From assembly GCA_022818135.1 (NCBI GenBank), contig JAFMSR010000016.1:8175149-8239148 (forward strand): a stretch of DNA of 64,000 nucleotides, read 5' to 3'. The notes under the pieces are model-generated. The model was given only the letters and a program-made list of their open reading frames with translations, was not told the origin of the DNA and searched no databases. How positions within the stretch are numbered: the first letter of the stretch is position 1; every line of letters starts with the position of its first letter. Position numbers and translations under genes: made by a program. Shown piece by piece: positions 1 through 12,116 of this stretch. This DNA is from Saxidomus purpurata (lineage: Eukaryota; Mollusca; Bivalvia; Venerida; Veneridae).

Positions 1-725
1 TGAAACTTGAACCTGTTATTACCCAAGTACCGCGAAGCAGTTGGTTTCTTTTGAGCTCGCTTTGGCACGTACAGTGTCCACGGTGAGCCATAAGGCCCAG
101 GAGGGGAGTCCGTCTTCCGTACGTGCAACACTTCACGTATATGTGTATTTACACTCAAGGACTCGCTTTCTTTTTGAGAAATCTTAATCATTCATTGGTC
201 AAACGATATCACACACTAGGTTGAACAGTTATATACATGTATTCCCGTCAGTTGTGTAACATATAGACTACGATCTTGATAACAAACTGGTTTGCATTCT
301 GAAGCCTCTTTTCTTGAGAACTTTTAAAACCAAAACCGGGTAAGACCAGACCAATATATCCTCAGTTACCTTGATTACACTCTAGCAGCCCATTTATTAC
401 CAAACTACAAAATTGCACCAAATTTGACCGGCAATATGAATTCCTAAAGTCCTAATAGCCGGTCTTAAAATGTTTTCAGCAAAGTAGATTTTAATATGAA
501 AAATGGTTTGCATATTATTATTGAAACATCTTTATATACTCATTATGGTATGTTAATCATGCACGATTTATCAGGCAATACATATGTTCTCTATTAACGT
601 ATGCAATGTAGCAATACCTTTGTCCTCTTATTAGATAGTCAACATCATGAATATGCAAAGTAGCTAAAGTACATATATACAGTTATCTTTGTGAACAGAA
701 AATATCAGCATGTGTCTCATTTCAG
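1..725. other. Intron or upstream sequence of the glutathione peroxidase gene
   Basis: No exon that I can support was found here. The stretch ends in a pyrimidine-rich tract and TTTCAG at 720-725, which serves as the acceptor for the exon starting at 726. The earlier peroxidase exons, including the one with the catalytic selenocysteine or cysteine, are probably outside the window. Confidence 0.5.
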
Positions 726-974
726 TCTCTGTGTCCGACTGTATACCGCAAGGTCTATACGCCGATCTTGTACAGCCCTGTTTACACCGAGGACATCCGT
801 TGGAACTACGAAAAGTTCCTGATTGGTCCCGATGGACGGCCTATTTATAGATATGCGCAGACTGTCGATCCTAGGTCGGATGCGCAGCTTCTAGCAGACA
901 TTAAAGTAGAAGTGGCGAAATTAAAGTCTACTGGACAATCAGGTGGCGGCTCTTCACCGAGTATTGTTGGATAA
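726..974 (+). CDS. Glutathione peroxidase, C-terminal exon (partial)
   Basis: Terminal coding exon of 82 codons plus stop, entered in phase 0 after a TTCAG acceptor. It contains the characteristic C-terminal peroxidase block: YSPVYTEDIRWNYEKFLIG, then PDGRPIYRYAQT and an alpha-helical tail. The Trp in DIRWN-EKFL corresponds to the conserved active-site tryptophan region of the GPX1/2/3 family; these enzymes reduce hydroperoxides with glutathione. The catalytic U/C and Gln residues lie in earlier exons that are not visible. The tail ends in a Gly/Ser-rich segment (SGGGSSPSIVG) longer than in most vertebrate members. A polyadenylation signal follows at 1183. The gene is convergent with cGLR gene A. 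The family assignment is secure; the subtype is not. Confidence 0.85.
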   Translation, partial: SLCPTVYRKVYTPILYSPVYTEDIRWNYEKFLIGPDGRPIYRYAQTVDPRSDAQLLADIKVEVAKLKSTGQSGGGSSPSIVG

Positions 975-1182
975 CTGGAGGAGAAAATAGACTAAAAATT
1001 TTGTGTTTGATATATGATTTGATTTTGTAATCAATAATTGTTATCTATTTTGTGCTTATGATTGTTGATTTTAGTTTATGTGAATTGTCGTTCTAAAACA
1101 AGTTTACTTGTAGACTGGCAATGAAGTGTTGGAGAGAGGCAAGCCCTTGTGCATTCAGCTTGTATCTTGATAACACAACTAA

Positions 1183-1188
1183 AATAAA
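1183..1188 (+). other. Polyadenylation signal AATAAA of the peroxidase gene
   Basis: Canonical AATAAA about 210 nt after the stop codon of the peroxidase exon, in AT-rich 3' sequence. Confidence 0.5.
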
Positions 1189-1819
1189 CAATTAAAAACC
1201 CACAAGTTCTTCTTCATAATACAACGTTTATAGGTTGTTCGCATTTTGAATTGTGGCGGAAAACAAAAACTTGCTCCGATTTTACGGCGAGACTGGCCGC
1301 GAATTAAAAAGTGAAACTTTAATAAATGGTTGCAAAATATTATATCGTAATGGAATGGTCAGACGCGATTAGTTTTTCTTAATAACATCTGCCTAATACG
1401 AAAAATGCAAATAAGTGCATCTTTGTTATTTGTACCGATTTTGCGACTTAGCTGTCTGGTGGTACCTTTTTTACCTTGTTATGTATTCACCAAGATTCAT
1501 AACTCTTTTTACAATTTTATTTTATTATGCATTTCTATTATAACACAGCAATTTGTTTTATGTTCTGACTTTCAAGGACAGATAAGTCAAGATCGAGGCC
1601 TTTGACCTATGGTTTTTATTTTTAGTTTATCTTGTTTCAAACTTGATTCTCAAAATCGAAATGGCAAGTTTGAAGAAATTCTAATGCTATGAAAAGTTAA
1701 AGTTTGGCCCTTTATACATACAGAACTCTTTAGCAAAAGTCCTTAAACCTGAATATGCCTATTTGCAAATGTCACGATTTAGCTGCAAGCACTATCGCTA
1801 TTGAATTGTCTGTACAGCC
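1189..1819. other. Intergenic, convergent gap between peroxidase and cGLR gene A
   Basis: AT-rich, with no coding signal I can support. Short open frames here have no splice sites or recognisable composition. The part nearest gene A (about 1770-1880) is similar to the sequence just beyond gene B (about 18390-18498), so it belongs to the duplicated cGLR unit. Confidence 0.5.
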
Positions 1820-1825
1820 TTTATT
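1820..1825 (-). other. Polyadenylation signal of cGLR gene A
   Basis: AATAAA on the minus strand (TTTATT on plus) 56 nt past the stop of gene A. It is conserved at the same place after gene B (18441-18446). Confidence 0.6.
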
Positions 1826-1880
1826 GTCTTTCAATTAGTGACTGATTGAAATAAAATAGCAACAAAACTTTCTTCTCTTG

Positions 1881-4800
1881 CTAAAAACCTTTTGTTTCAT
1901 CAAATTTAGTGTCCTCTCTCGTATAGTACTTTCCTGCTTTCACGAATTCTCTAAATGCCCTGGAAAATTCACCGAAAGTGTCAATGTTCCTACAATACTG
2001 ATTCTTTATCTCACATTTTAGTGTTCTAAAAGATAGTTCTGCTTGCCACAAGGCATCTTCAGACTTGCCCGTAAATAAATCATACCGTAGGCTTCGCACT
2101 CCGACTTTGTAATCTGGGAACATATAAACGAGTAAATCATTGGCGTGAAAGAAATGTGGCAGCCTTCGTTCCTCTAGACAAACTTCTAGAAAATCTAGGA
2201 AATAGGCAAGTGCTTCTTTAACACCGGATAATTTCATGTTGTTAACAATGGTTATTTGTTTCTCTTTGTTTATCACAACAAGGTAGAGAATACAGTAGAA
2301 TGCAATCTGTTTTAGATGGTAAGATCGCAGGACTGTAAATATCTGGTGTGGTGGTATTGTCATCTTTTTCTGTGTTCGAAATTCTCGCTTCATGATCCGC
2401 AAAGCAGTGACGATGTAGCATTCTTCTTTTGAACCACTCGACACATCCAGCACGTGCTTCTCGTACCCTGAGCTACAAACGCGCCACAGTACATCTGGTT
2501 GGCTATCATAGCGGGCAGCTGCTGGCTGATTGTCGGTAAACCACTTGAAAACGGCGTATCTAGGACATTTCATTGTCCCGTTCCAATCTGTTGGATCAGG
2601 AACTGTATCCATAGCTATTTCCAGACCTAAAATGTAATAAACAAAACGTTTGATTTCATTATAATGAATTTCTTGACGCAGAATTTTGTAATGAATTACA
2701 GAGAAAAACTACCTCTTTGACAAAACTTTTATCATGTTTTAAACTATAAAGTTTAAAGTTGAAGTGTAGGTTTCTTGCTACAGTTTCTAACCATGACCAT
2801 CTGCAAATCCTTCTAAGTACGCAAGTTTCTGATAGTATCGCAATATTCTTAAAATTAGTCTTTTTTGGATTATCTATACAATTTATGCACAGACATCGAT
2901 TAGACGAAGGTAATGGAAATGGCTCTGACATATCAAATGACGTAAACGAACTAACAATTAAAACACTACATTTACAGACCACCTCCTTATAAAGACCACT
3001 CTGTGAATAAAGACCGGCAGGGTGAAACAAATGTGAACAAGACAACAGATACAACTTAAGCTTCTTCCCGTCATTGATCTTTGTTCACATGTTTGACTAT
3101 ACATGTTTCATCTGTAACACCCAGGTAGTGTTGCTTAATTTTCATTTCTTATAGATTACTTATCCCGACATACATATCTTTAAAGGTATTAAATCACATA
3201 CCGATAAAGACGTAAAAGTATAAAGATAAAACACATTCGATATATTTAAGGGGTCGGAATGAAATGCCCTAAGATTACCTGGTACTATGTCAACGTCGAT
3301 TATACATATAGTTTCTACTGCAGGCTTCCGCCGACTTTCCAGGATAATACTGCAATTATGTAAGTGGGTGATGTAATCATAGGAACCTTCTTTCTCTACC
3401 AGATTTATTACAATATTTATGGATGGCGGATTGATCTTAAACTTTCGTATAGAAAAATCAAACCCTGCACGAGATTTTGGTGTATTGACTCTTTTCTCAA
3501 CACTGTTAGATGCCTTCATGATGATAGACTTGAACACTTTTTCTTGCAGGTTTCTTGAGTTTAAAACGACCCTGTTCATTCTCCCGTTGAATGAAAACAC
3601 ACCATCTCTGTAAAGTTGTTGGTAATTCCGTTCGAAACTGCTTTGTGTGAAACCTTTCGCCACAAGATTGCCGAACTCTGGTAACGTCCAGTTTTCGTTA
3701 TCTTTAAGATGCTTTACCTAAATAGTATAATAATACAGAATTGGCACCGTTGATTTTAAAAAGTGACTGTGCCGTGTCAATAAAACTTATTTATTTTTTA
3801 ACCTTAACTCAAATAAACTGAAAACAATTTTGTATCAGAATTAACACCAAAAACAAATCTTTAGTTACATACATTGCTTCAAAACGGGCAATGTGTTTGT
3901 ATTTGTGCTTATTGGGCCCACCATCCTCTAAAGAGGCTATCATCGGTACGACCCGTAACGTGCAATGTTCAACAATTTGTCACTGATAAATCAGTTACCG
4001 GAGGGTGTTGAATATCATCGCTGCACTCTACTGCTATTATAGGTCTTTGTACAAACCGTCTAAATATCGCATTTGCCTTAACATTTTTCTCGTTATACCT
4101 CTAAAAAGGACTTGTCCATCGTTCACTTCGAGCAGCATTATCAATTGTTCAAAGGAATGCTAAACTAAAACTTTACGACCCGAATAGCTAACAGTTCAAA
4201 CCATAATCAGACTACGTGTATTTGGAGGCTGGTTGTGATATACACTGATTGTTTTCAAGGCAGAATCCGCTAGAAGGGTAGGTGTTAATTGTTCCACGCA
4301 TATTGCAATTTTAATGTCGCTCTCCGCTGAGGTTTTCATAGTTTTCTACAACTCAATGTTAACTTTTACAGTCAATGTCTGTACGGTATGGTGGCGGAAT
4401 TCTGTCATTTCGTTCTGGTGTTGACGCACCTCGAGGGCGCCAATACAACAAATGCGGGCGTACCTATACGCTAAATCAAAAACTTGGCGTGTTGGTGTGC
4501 CAAGTTGGCGCCCCGCACACACGATAAGTTCACACTTATCGTAAGAACAAATGGCAGATATCAGCTGCGGTAGATTGTATGGTATATATTGAATTACTAA
4601 AATAGCTACCTTGAAATCTACGCCTTCAATCTTGAACAGCAACAGGGCATCAAATTCGTCTGCCTCAGATACCTTCAACCCTTCTCTCGAGCTTCCTGTT
4701 AGAAAATGCACAATGGTGTATACTTATCGAACAAAGTTCGAGTCTAGGACCCAGTTGTTAAAACTTTTATAGACGATTAAGCTAAATTTGAGACGGTTAC

Positions 4801-6811
4801 ACTGAAGAGATATGTTTCAACAGCTGGAAAGAATTATTAAAACAGATTTGTGTATCTAAGAGAATGAGAACTACATAATTTTCAAAGCAAAATCAGAATA
4901 TTCCACAAGATCTTGTTTTTATCAAAAGTTATTACTATACGGCTGGCTTACCAGTTGATTAAAATTTCGGACAATCGGGTTCCCGGAGGTCTAGCAAAAT
5001 GGTACTAAGTTTTTAAGTTAGTCTGTAAACTACTAAGTTGAGATAAAAAAATGCTGTTGTTTCTTCTTAGTTTTGGATATCTATATCTTACCGCTATAAT
5101 AGATACTGTGTGCTATAGAAAAGACACATGTTTTCTAACATTTTGAAAAAAGGTTTTTCTTACATAAAAGTATCACTATCTAGTTGTATTTCTATTCCAA
5201 GCCTGTCCAATCTTACTTTACCAAATGCATTAACCATTACACATTCTTCCTAAAAGGACTAACAACATCACCTGCTACTCGCTGCTTTAATAATAATGGA
5301 CAGAAAATCAACAAATTACCTTGTCTAACAAATTTATCAATGAGAAGTCCAGAATACAGCCTGGCCTCTTTCTTGATTTCTTGAAGCAGCATTTCCAGGA
5401 CTAAGTCTACAGCAGTTGTTGCACGTTCCCAAGCGTCTGACGCCAAGTCAAACTCACCTGAAATTTAATTAGCATTTACTTACTGAATTTTTTCGCTTTA
5501 CAGCTGAATACTTTTATAAAAAAGCACGCATACATGAATGATATTCTCATGATCCTGCACGAAATGTTCACTGTTGAGAAAGGACCTTAAAACGAGTTTT
5601 GTAATTTGTTAGTTCAATTATATACCCCAAATCTTTAATGAAAGTTTCAAAATAATCCAATTAGTGATTGGCATAACTGCACCCGGCTTATTCATTTAGT
5701 AATGTGAAAACTTTACGTACTTAAATCTACGGGCAATGTATCTAGTTCTTCCGGACCCCATTTGCTATCTGGTTTTCTCCACTGGTTGAAATTAACACCA
5801 ATGTTTGTCTTTACTAAATTTGGTGATATTTCCCAGCCGGTCTTTACAGGTGCATTCTGAAATTTAAAAAAATACATTCTCGATTCCTCCAAACTGTTGT
5901 TGTTTGACGCCCGTTCCGACCTTGATCACAAACTCCTCACAGCGATTTGATTACTTGATTAGATAAGCTGCCGCTGTACGCGTAGGAAGGAGCCGCTGCA
6001 AGGGGAAAGAACTCCTTCGGAGAGTTTGCCTTGTTTATTTAAACAGGCGGACAGTTTACCTAACAATCGTTCCTGGGTAGAACCAGTACTAGACTCTGAT
6101 CCTCCATAAGAAACTGCCAACTTTCTCACATAAAGAGACATGGTCTGTAGCAGGGCGCGAACCCATGGCCCTCAATCTAGAAGAGGTTACAGTGATCTCA
6201 AGCCAGCGACTCTAGCCATTCGACGACGGAGGCGGTCTCGGTTCCTCCAAACACTAGTACTGTGTTCGCCTCGGGATCGAAATGTCCCTGGTTCGATCCC
6301 CTTCCATGCCCATGTAGAGGTAGACACTAGACAAGACAAGAGTCTCGACAGAGATTAATAAAAGTTGTAAAAACTTGTTTCGCAATCGAGATTTAATAGG
6401 TTAGTATGAATTAACTACTAGTACCTGTTGCGACTATATATCGGTGTAAGTTAATTAAATGACGTAACCAATTAGAAACAGTGAGTCAGAGTTTCAAATA
6501 CCTGATCTAGTCCGAGCATGTATGCACAGCAGCATAAAATCAAAATCATAGTAATGTTAACTGCAGTGATGACCTCAGAATGCTCGAGTGCTAAATACTT
6601 CATCATTTCTGGAAAAAATAACATGCGCTGAACAGTCCATTAATATGCTATTTTACTTCATAGTTGTACATTATAGCATGGAATTTATTGTGCAAGTTTA
6701 ATATGATATATTACAATATTAAAATAAAAACACGCTTAAGCATTGTATTAAAGGTGCATCAATCTTACCGTTTAACCTGATGAGATCCTTTTCGAAACTG
6801 TTCCAAGACAT
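1881..6811 (-). CDS. cGLR gene A: membrane-anchored cGAS-like (Mab-21) nucleotidyltransferase, 564 aa
   Basis: Seven exons on the minus strand: 6811-6769, 6608-6502, 5856-5721, 5457-5320, 4695-4610, 3717-3279 and 2626-1881, all with GT/AG junctions and compatible phases (1695 nt with stop). Seen: ATG in exon 1; a membrane helix at about residues 27-46 ending CCCAYM; nucleotidyltransferase motif GSSREGLKVSEADEFD (Gly142; acids Glu155 and Asp157); third metal ligand Asp313 in IDVDIVPG; Mab-21 C-terminal helices (YHLKQIAFYCILYL, KEALAYFLDFLEVCLEERRL) in exon 7. Known: Mab-21-fold enzymes with this acid triad include cGAS and cGLRs, which make cyclic dinucleotides on sensing nucleic acid. Inferred: a membrane-bound innate sensor. 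No cGAS-type zinc ribbon is evident. Its C-terminal tail differs from C and D because of a 1-nt deletion near the end. Ligand and product cannot be read from sequence. Confidence 0.85.
6070..6235 (-). repeat. tRNA-derived SINE
   Basis: On the minus strand there is a tRNA-like 5' region with a B-box-like GGGTTCGCGCCC (6153-6164 on plus) and an A-box-like segment near 6215. A second, diverged copy in the same orientation lies at 36597-36768, including the shared segment with CCAGTACTAGACTC. It sits in intron 2 of gene A. Just downstream (6241-6355) a further GGTTCGATCCC motif on plus suggests another tRNA-derived fragment. Confidence 0.55.
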
Positions 6812-8833
6812 ACTTTCTAAAATATTAAACGTGGCAGAGATTTCGAGTGTCTCAATACAATAAAAAATCTAAAAGAAATCTAAGCCTCAATTAAATCACA
6901 CTGATTGCTTTTGTAAACAAATGCATGAGTCACACACGTAAGAACTAGATTTTCGTGATAAGAGATGCAACTTCATGTAGATGTGTAAGGTATGAGACCC
7001 CTAAATCGGTGAAAAGCGGAAGCAGGTTATTTTGTCTAGGGAACATGCGGACCTACACTATGTGTTTGATTGCTGATTGGCTGAAACTAAGTGGATGCAT
7101 ACAAGAAAAATTAGTTTGAAATAATCGCTGCATGATAGATCACAAATGAAATATGAAGAGAAAAATCTGGATATAAATTATAATCAAAATATTTGGTATT
7201 TGAAAATACTGACATATTTGGTCGGTGACCACTAAAACTGCCACAGAATTGGGGGTGGTGTCATTGAGCTCCAAATTACTGGCATAAAGTATTGGATCAC
7301 ATGTATAAATTTTGTTATTTTTATGTGGGACTAGGATGATTCTACAAAATAAAGTTCATTTCAGCAGTCGGTGAGATTTTGGGTAGTCGCACCGGAAGAA
7401 ACCCTTATAATGTAAGTCTATGGAAATGTATTTAGGCGTCTCATACCTGTAAGAGAAACGCCATGCATGATTCATGTAAATCCACAAGACAAATTTTGAT
7501 GCAAAGCATCAAAGGCGCTGCGCATGTTTTTGAAACATGATTTAAAGGAATCAGAGTCATTTTAGAATATCAGTAAACAACCTATCAACGGGAAAAAACA
7601 AATACATTATGTTATATGTAAATGTTATCATAATAAGTAAAAAACCACATTTACTACAGTTTAACCAAAAAATGAACGAATCATAAAACAACCTTCCGCA
7701 TAATGGTACGATGACGCCCATTAAACAAGGCTACAGCTCGTGGTCAGTAGACGCTTTTCGACGCAGACGAAACCCACGTGATTAATTTTGTCTTTACTAT
7801 TGGTCAGTTGTTAGCGATACTTTACATAACTTTCATTGAGACCCCATGTATCGCATAGTTAGGTGAACGGTCTTATTTATAATGCCTACATTTTACTTTA
7901 GTATGTAGTAATTAAAATGGGTTTTCATTAATTATTCACGTTGACAACATATGTATTTAAACTTCAAAATGTTTAGAGATAGCAAAAACAACTATCGAGA
8001 CGTTTTTTCTGAACTTTGATGAATCTGGCCGTAGGGTCCGTAAACAAAGCAATAAAAAAAACCGTAACCTTCAAGATTGTGGAAAAGTTATTAAATATCC
8101 TATGAATATGTCAAACGTTTTGAATTAACGGTCGAAGACGTATGCATCTGGTATAGTATTGTTTGTAATCAGTTAATACTATTTATTTATTCATTATAGG
8201 GAGTTTGTTCAAACATAATACATAGTTTTTAATTACAATAATAATGTTGGCTGCTCCCTATTCGATTATGCAACCCCATGGTACAAAATTAAAACCTATT
8301 CAATACTGACGCTGTGCTTCCGCACAGCGCCAACAAGTCTCATGTTATACATTGTACAATTCTATGACTAACGTTAGTGTTGATTTGCAGACCTTTGAAG
8401 AGTGACATTGACCCAGAACAAATTGAGCCAAAGGTAAAAAACATTTCATTTCTAACTTAGTAGATAGATCTCCAGATACTAATCACACGGGAAAACCCTC
8501 CTTAAAATTCCGTCTTTCTTTGTCTTTTTACATTCAAATAAAAACCCAACTAACAAAATACATTGTCTTATTTTACCCGAATCTAACCTTTGAAGTATTT
8601 CGGTGGTGAAAATATCGTGAAATATAAGCATGATCATATTCTGTTAGCTGGCTTCATATGTGAATATAAAATGATAAATCTAGGCTCCCGACCGATATCT
8701 CCTATGACGAAACAGCTTTTAACAGAAATTGAAATTGTACACCTTGTTTTTCATAAGTGATTGCACCCATAAAGGACAGCACGAATTATAGCTCTTGATA
8801 TTGCACATGCTCAAAATGAACATGACCAAGAGT
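6812..8833. other. Upstream region of gene A
   Basis: AT-rich 5' flank. The first few hundred bases share segments with the flank of gene B (6925-6975 with 24945-25000; the CATGCATGATTCATG segment near 7463 with 25024). No TATA or initiator element can be assigned with confidence. One splice-bounded candidate exon (8391-8433) is listed separately. Confidence 0.4.
8391..8433 (+). other. Possible orphan exon (43 nt)
   Basis: A TTTGCAG acceptor, 43 nt with one open frame reading PLKSDIDPEQIEPK, and a GGTAAA donor. It looks like a real internal exon, but no companion exon is recognised within 2 kb on either side. Chance occurrence is possible at this length. Confidence 0.25.
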
Positions 8834-9371
8834 CATAAAAGTAGTATAAAAAGGAGTGTGCCCCCGAAATTTTGCCCATACCCGAAATTTTGCCCATACT
8901 GATATTTTTGCTTATTACGATATGTTTGCGCATGAACGATGTTGGGGAAATAACTGTTACAGAAATTGGGGGTTTATTATCACAAGATTGATGCTCTTGA
9001 ATGATGTATGGATTGAAAAAAGTACATTGTTTTAAAAGATGAATGTCAATAACCTCTGAAAAACTAATTTTTTAATATATATTTAAAACGATACATTTGA
9101 AGAGAGTATAGTTTATTCACGCTGAGAGACAGCAGCAGACTTTTCAGGTTATAACGACCGGTTCGGAGACCATATCATCGCTTTTGCGTCCGCCATTCAA
9201 TTAGCACTTAATGTCCCGTGTGTAAATCTTACATGCATGAGTCGGCTTTCTATAGGATGTGTAGCAGAGCAAAGGTCACATAATATATCTCTACAGGGGT
9301 ATAGTAGGAATTCACTATTATATATATATATCAACACTATAAGCCACACGAAGTGACAAGATGAGTCATTC

Positions 9372-9496
9372 AGGAGGTATGATGAGGTATTGAGGAGGCA
9401 TGAGGAGGTAATGAGGAGGTACGAGGAGGCATGAGGAGGTAATGAGGAGGTATGATGAGGTATTGAGGAGGTAATGGGAGGAGGTTATGAGGAGGG
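9372..9496 (+). repeat. GAGGAGGTA-type minisatellite, left arm
   Basis: Imperfect repeats of about 9-12 bp (GAGGAGGTA, GAGGAGGCAT, GATGAGGTATT). It is flanked by a local inverted repeat of about 33 bp containing CAACACTATAAGCCACA (near 9332-9358 and 9497-9530), so a small stem surrounds the array. Confidence 0.75.
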
Positions 9497-9590
9497 TCAC
9501 TTCTTGTGGCTTATAGTGTTGATATATATGATAGTGATTTGGTACAGACGGCAAGGTCAGTTGCTAATAAAGCGAGACCGTTATCTCACT

Positions 9591-9941
9591 ATGGAGTGTA
9601 ACGACAAGAACATCATATTTCATTGTAGGAAATGTGGTTACGTTTTTTTGCTTTGGAGAAACCTATGGCATACATGCGAGTATTATTCAAATATCTGTAT
9701 ATGCTGCGACTGCGTGTTTGAAAACCGTAAGGCATTTCTCAAGCATGTGAAAATGAAAGCCTCGGAGGTAGTGAGGAGAAACAGACTAATGCAAACGGAT
9801 TCTAACCTTTTATGGATATCTAAGGGAGGTAAAAGTCGTTTGGTTCGGTCTCCTGAATGTTTGCGGCTATATGTGACAAAATGTTTTATTCGATTTCTAT
9901 CTATATGGCACTGGTTTCTGCAAATGAGACATGTATGTTGA
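9591..9941 (+). CDS. Cys-rich, zinc-finger-like protein of the palindrome (left arm, intact), 116 aa
   Basis: Start chosen at MECNDKN; an upstream extension of the frame runs into the minisatellite. Cysteine/histidine pattern: HCRKCGYVF near residues 11-19, then HTCEYYS, CICCDC and FLKHVK. The second half resembles the fragment encoded at 12815-12946 (WHTSEYYS...VCCEKAF...FLRHLKH), so the two are related finger modules. Function unknown; DNA or protein binding is a guess from the Cys/His layout. The right-arm copy is frameshifted by two extra T. It is convergent with the C2H2/acidic ORF. Confidence 0.4.
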   Translation: MECNDKNIIFHCRKCGYVFLLWRNLWHTCEYYSNICICCDCVFENRKAFLKHVKMKASEVVRRNRLMQTDSNLLWISKGGKSRLVRSPECLRLYVTKCFIRFLSIWHWFLQMRHVC

Positions 9942-10808
9942 TATTTTGGATTATTTCATTTCAAATTTAGGGTATGCCGTCGAAATCATACAAGTAATAC
10001 TGGACTTTAATGAGCACCCCAATGACCAATAAATGGAACCTACCCATTGTAAAATTCCAAATGAAACACTTATAAAAGATAGGACGGTTTATTCAAGCGT
10101 ATAATGCAATGAAAATAAAACAAACTTTTGCGTATATTTCTCAATATACATGTAGATTAATCAAATATTTTTAAAAAGTTGATAACTAATATATTTCGAA
10201 AGACTGCATACTTATAAAAACCACAAACATGTATTAAATAACAAGCGAGATTGTCATGGTGACACGATTAAATTACATTTTTTGAAATAATACCAAGCAC
10301 ACACTGCGACCCGTAAACCGCAAGTCTTTTCTTTGAATAGCGTTAATTTTAGTGGAGTGAGCGCTGTAGGAAAACATTAATTTAATCTTGCGTATATTTT
10401 AAATGAATAGTTTTAGATAAAAGCTTATTACTTGATTTAAACTCTTGCTTGTTGCTAGACGTTTTTATATACCCTTAGTTAAATGGTAAACACCACCTAT
10501 TGGAAAAATGACCGAGAAAGAGAAGTCACAAAGCAACATCTGTGTTTATTAGCTACATTTGTTTGTTTTTTTCTTCTAAATTATCTACATTTCTTTAATA
10601 TAAAAGCGTGAGTTTTAATAAAACAGACACAAGTTTTGCTCTTTCCAGATGGAACAATTGAATGAAGTCAGTCAATTCGTTGATAGGAATGTCACAGATC
10701 ATAAAGTTTTTTTTATATACAAAAGACACGCAGCTCACTTTAGCTTCGACAATATCGTTTTACTATTAGCCGAACAAGTTTGACAGTCCTGTTATACATG
10801 TATCACTC

Positions 10809-11413
10809 TCACTCAGTATCTTCCATTTGTTCCGTATCTTCTTCCTCTTCCAACTGTGGAGTGACGTAATTGTCCAGCACTTTATCAAACAGAAATCTCC
10901 GTTTAAGAATGGCGTACTTTAAGGCTTCCTCCCCTTCGTAGTGTTCTGTTGCAATCAGTTGATTGACTGTCTTCTTTATCGCTTTATAGATGGGATCCTT
11001 CTTCATAGCATCGAACCATACCAGTTTTCTACCGAAAATGTTCATCATGGCTTTCCTGTAAGTGTTTTCATGTCCTCAAAGACATTTTCTCTGGCTTCAT
11101 TTTCACTGATCTCGGTATCTTCTTCCATAAGCTCCTTCACTTCGGTTTCATACTGCGACTGGCACTTATCAAACGCTTCCTCTACAATGTATTCCCAAGG
11201 GTCAATATCCAAACTCTTCTCAGATGTTACAGACATATCGTCGTCGCTGTTATCAGAATTGTTTTCATTAACAGGTCCAAAAATGTCCTCTTGTACAGAA
11301 ATGTCTGACATCACGTCTTCCTCTGAATCTTCGTCCGGATGTGCAGACCTTTTATGCCGCAACATATTATCCCGTCTTCTAAAGACTTTGAAACATATAT
11401 CACATTCAAACAT
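10809..11413 (-). pseudogene. C2H2-finger/acidic protein, left-arm copy (frameshifted)
   Basis: Same gene as 14079-14684, but a run of five A is four here. The frame breaks after about residue 116 (ENVFEDMK), giving an early stop, and the remaining 79 residues are open in another frame (10809-11048). Everything else matches the intact right-arm copy. A homopolymer sequencing error cannot be excluded. Confidence 0.7.
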
Positions 11414-11493
11414 CGCGCTTGAAGGCTAAACTGCAAATGAGGAGGAGTCATGTAAGTGTTCAGTTTAATACCTGTCCAATAGTAGTGATGTTT

Positions 11494-11832
11494 TCATCTT
11501 TTTTTTGAGGTCTGCTTCGGCTTTCTGCTCGCAGATGGTGCCCTCTGCCTAAGTTTCTTGGTACTCTTGTTACTAATACCATCTAACTTCCCTATGGAAC
11601 CTTTACGCTTCCGTGTTTTACTGACTTCTTTCATTCGTTGCAATTCCAGATCGATTAATGTCACTTTAGGTTTGGACTGACGATCAAGCATACTCTTAGC
11701 TATAGCTGTCGTCTGCTCCGCTGGGAGGACCATCCGTATATACATTTCAGAATGAGGCACATGGCTTTTACGAGATGCGCTCCAATTAAACTTCCTCTTT
11801 ACTCTCTTTTCTTTTGTATCGAATATATCCAT
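11494..11832 (-). CDS. Basic Lys/Arg-rich protein of the palindrome (left arm), 112 aa
   Basis: Starts MDIFDTKEKRVKRKFNWSAS and ends in a strongly basic tail with Ser/Lys runs (PSASRKPKQTSKKR). A central segment HVPHSEMYIRMVLPAEQTTA looks folded. The high charge suggests nucleic-acid binding or nuclear localisation (inference). I do not recognise the family. The right-arm copy (13660-13998) is the same length. Confidence 0.45.
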   Translation of the reverse strand: MDIFDTKEKRVKRKFNWSASRKSHVPHSEMYIRMVLPAEQTTAIAKSMLDRQSKPKVTLIDLELQRMKEVSKTRKRKGSIGKLDGISNKSTKKLRQRAPSASRKPKQTSKKR

Positions 11833-12116
11833 TTTTTCTTAAGTGTGCGTCTTCACTTCTTGACATCCAAGCAATCACTGAAGTAAAAAATGTCATTCTG
11901 TTTATTTATCGTTTAAGACTCAAGCTTTAAGACGTTTAAAAACCACCGTTGCAGTAATATCGATATTCACACGTAAATAGGTATATATCCTACTTACTAC
12001 CAGCTTATCTATCAGTTCGACCTTATTGTTCACTTATCTTACCCTCCTCTCTCCTCCTCCTACCTCCCTTTTCCCTCCTCCTTCCTCCTCTCCCCCTCAC
12101 CTTTCCTCCTCTTACC

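Noticed and set aside
1405..1605. 66-codon hydrophobic frame after the peroxidase exon
   Set aside because: AT-rich intergenic sequence without splice or domain evidence.
9366..9554. Frame over the minisatellite, and mirror at 15941-16123
   Set aside because: Reads Tyr/Leu/Ile/Pro repeats of the GAGGAGGTA array; not a protein.
10941..11429. Plus-strand frame and its mirrors at 14063-14552
   Set aside because: Ser-rich shadow of the acidic region of the C2H2 protein on the opposite strand.
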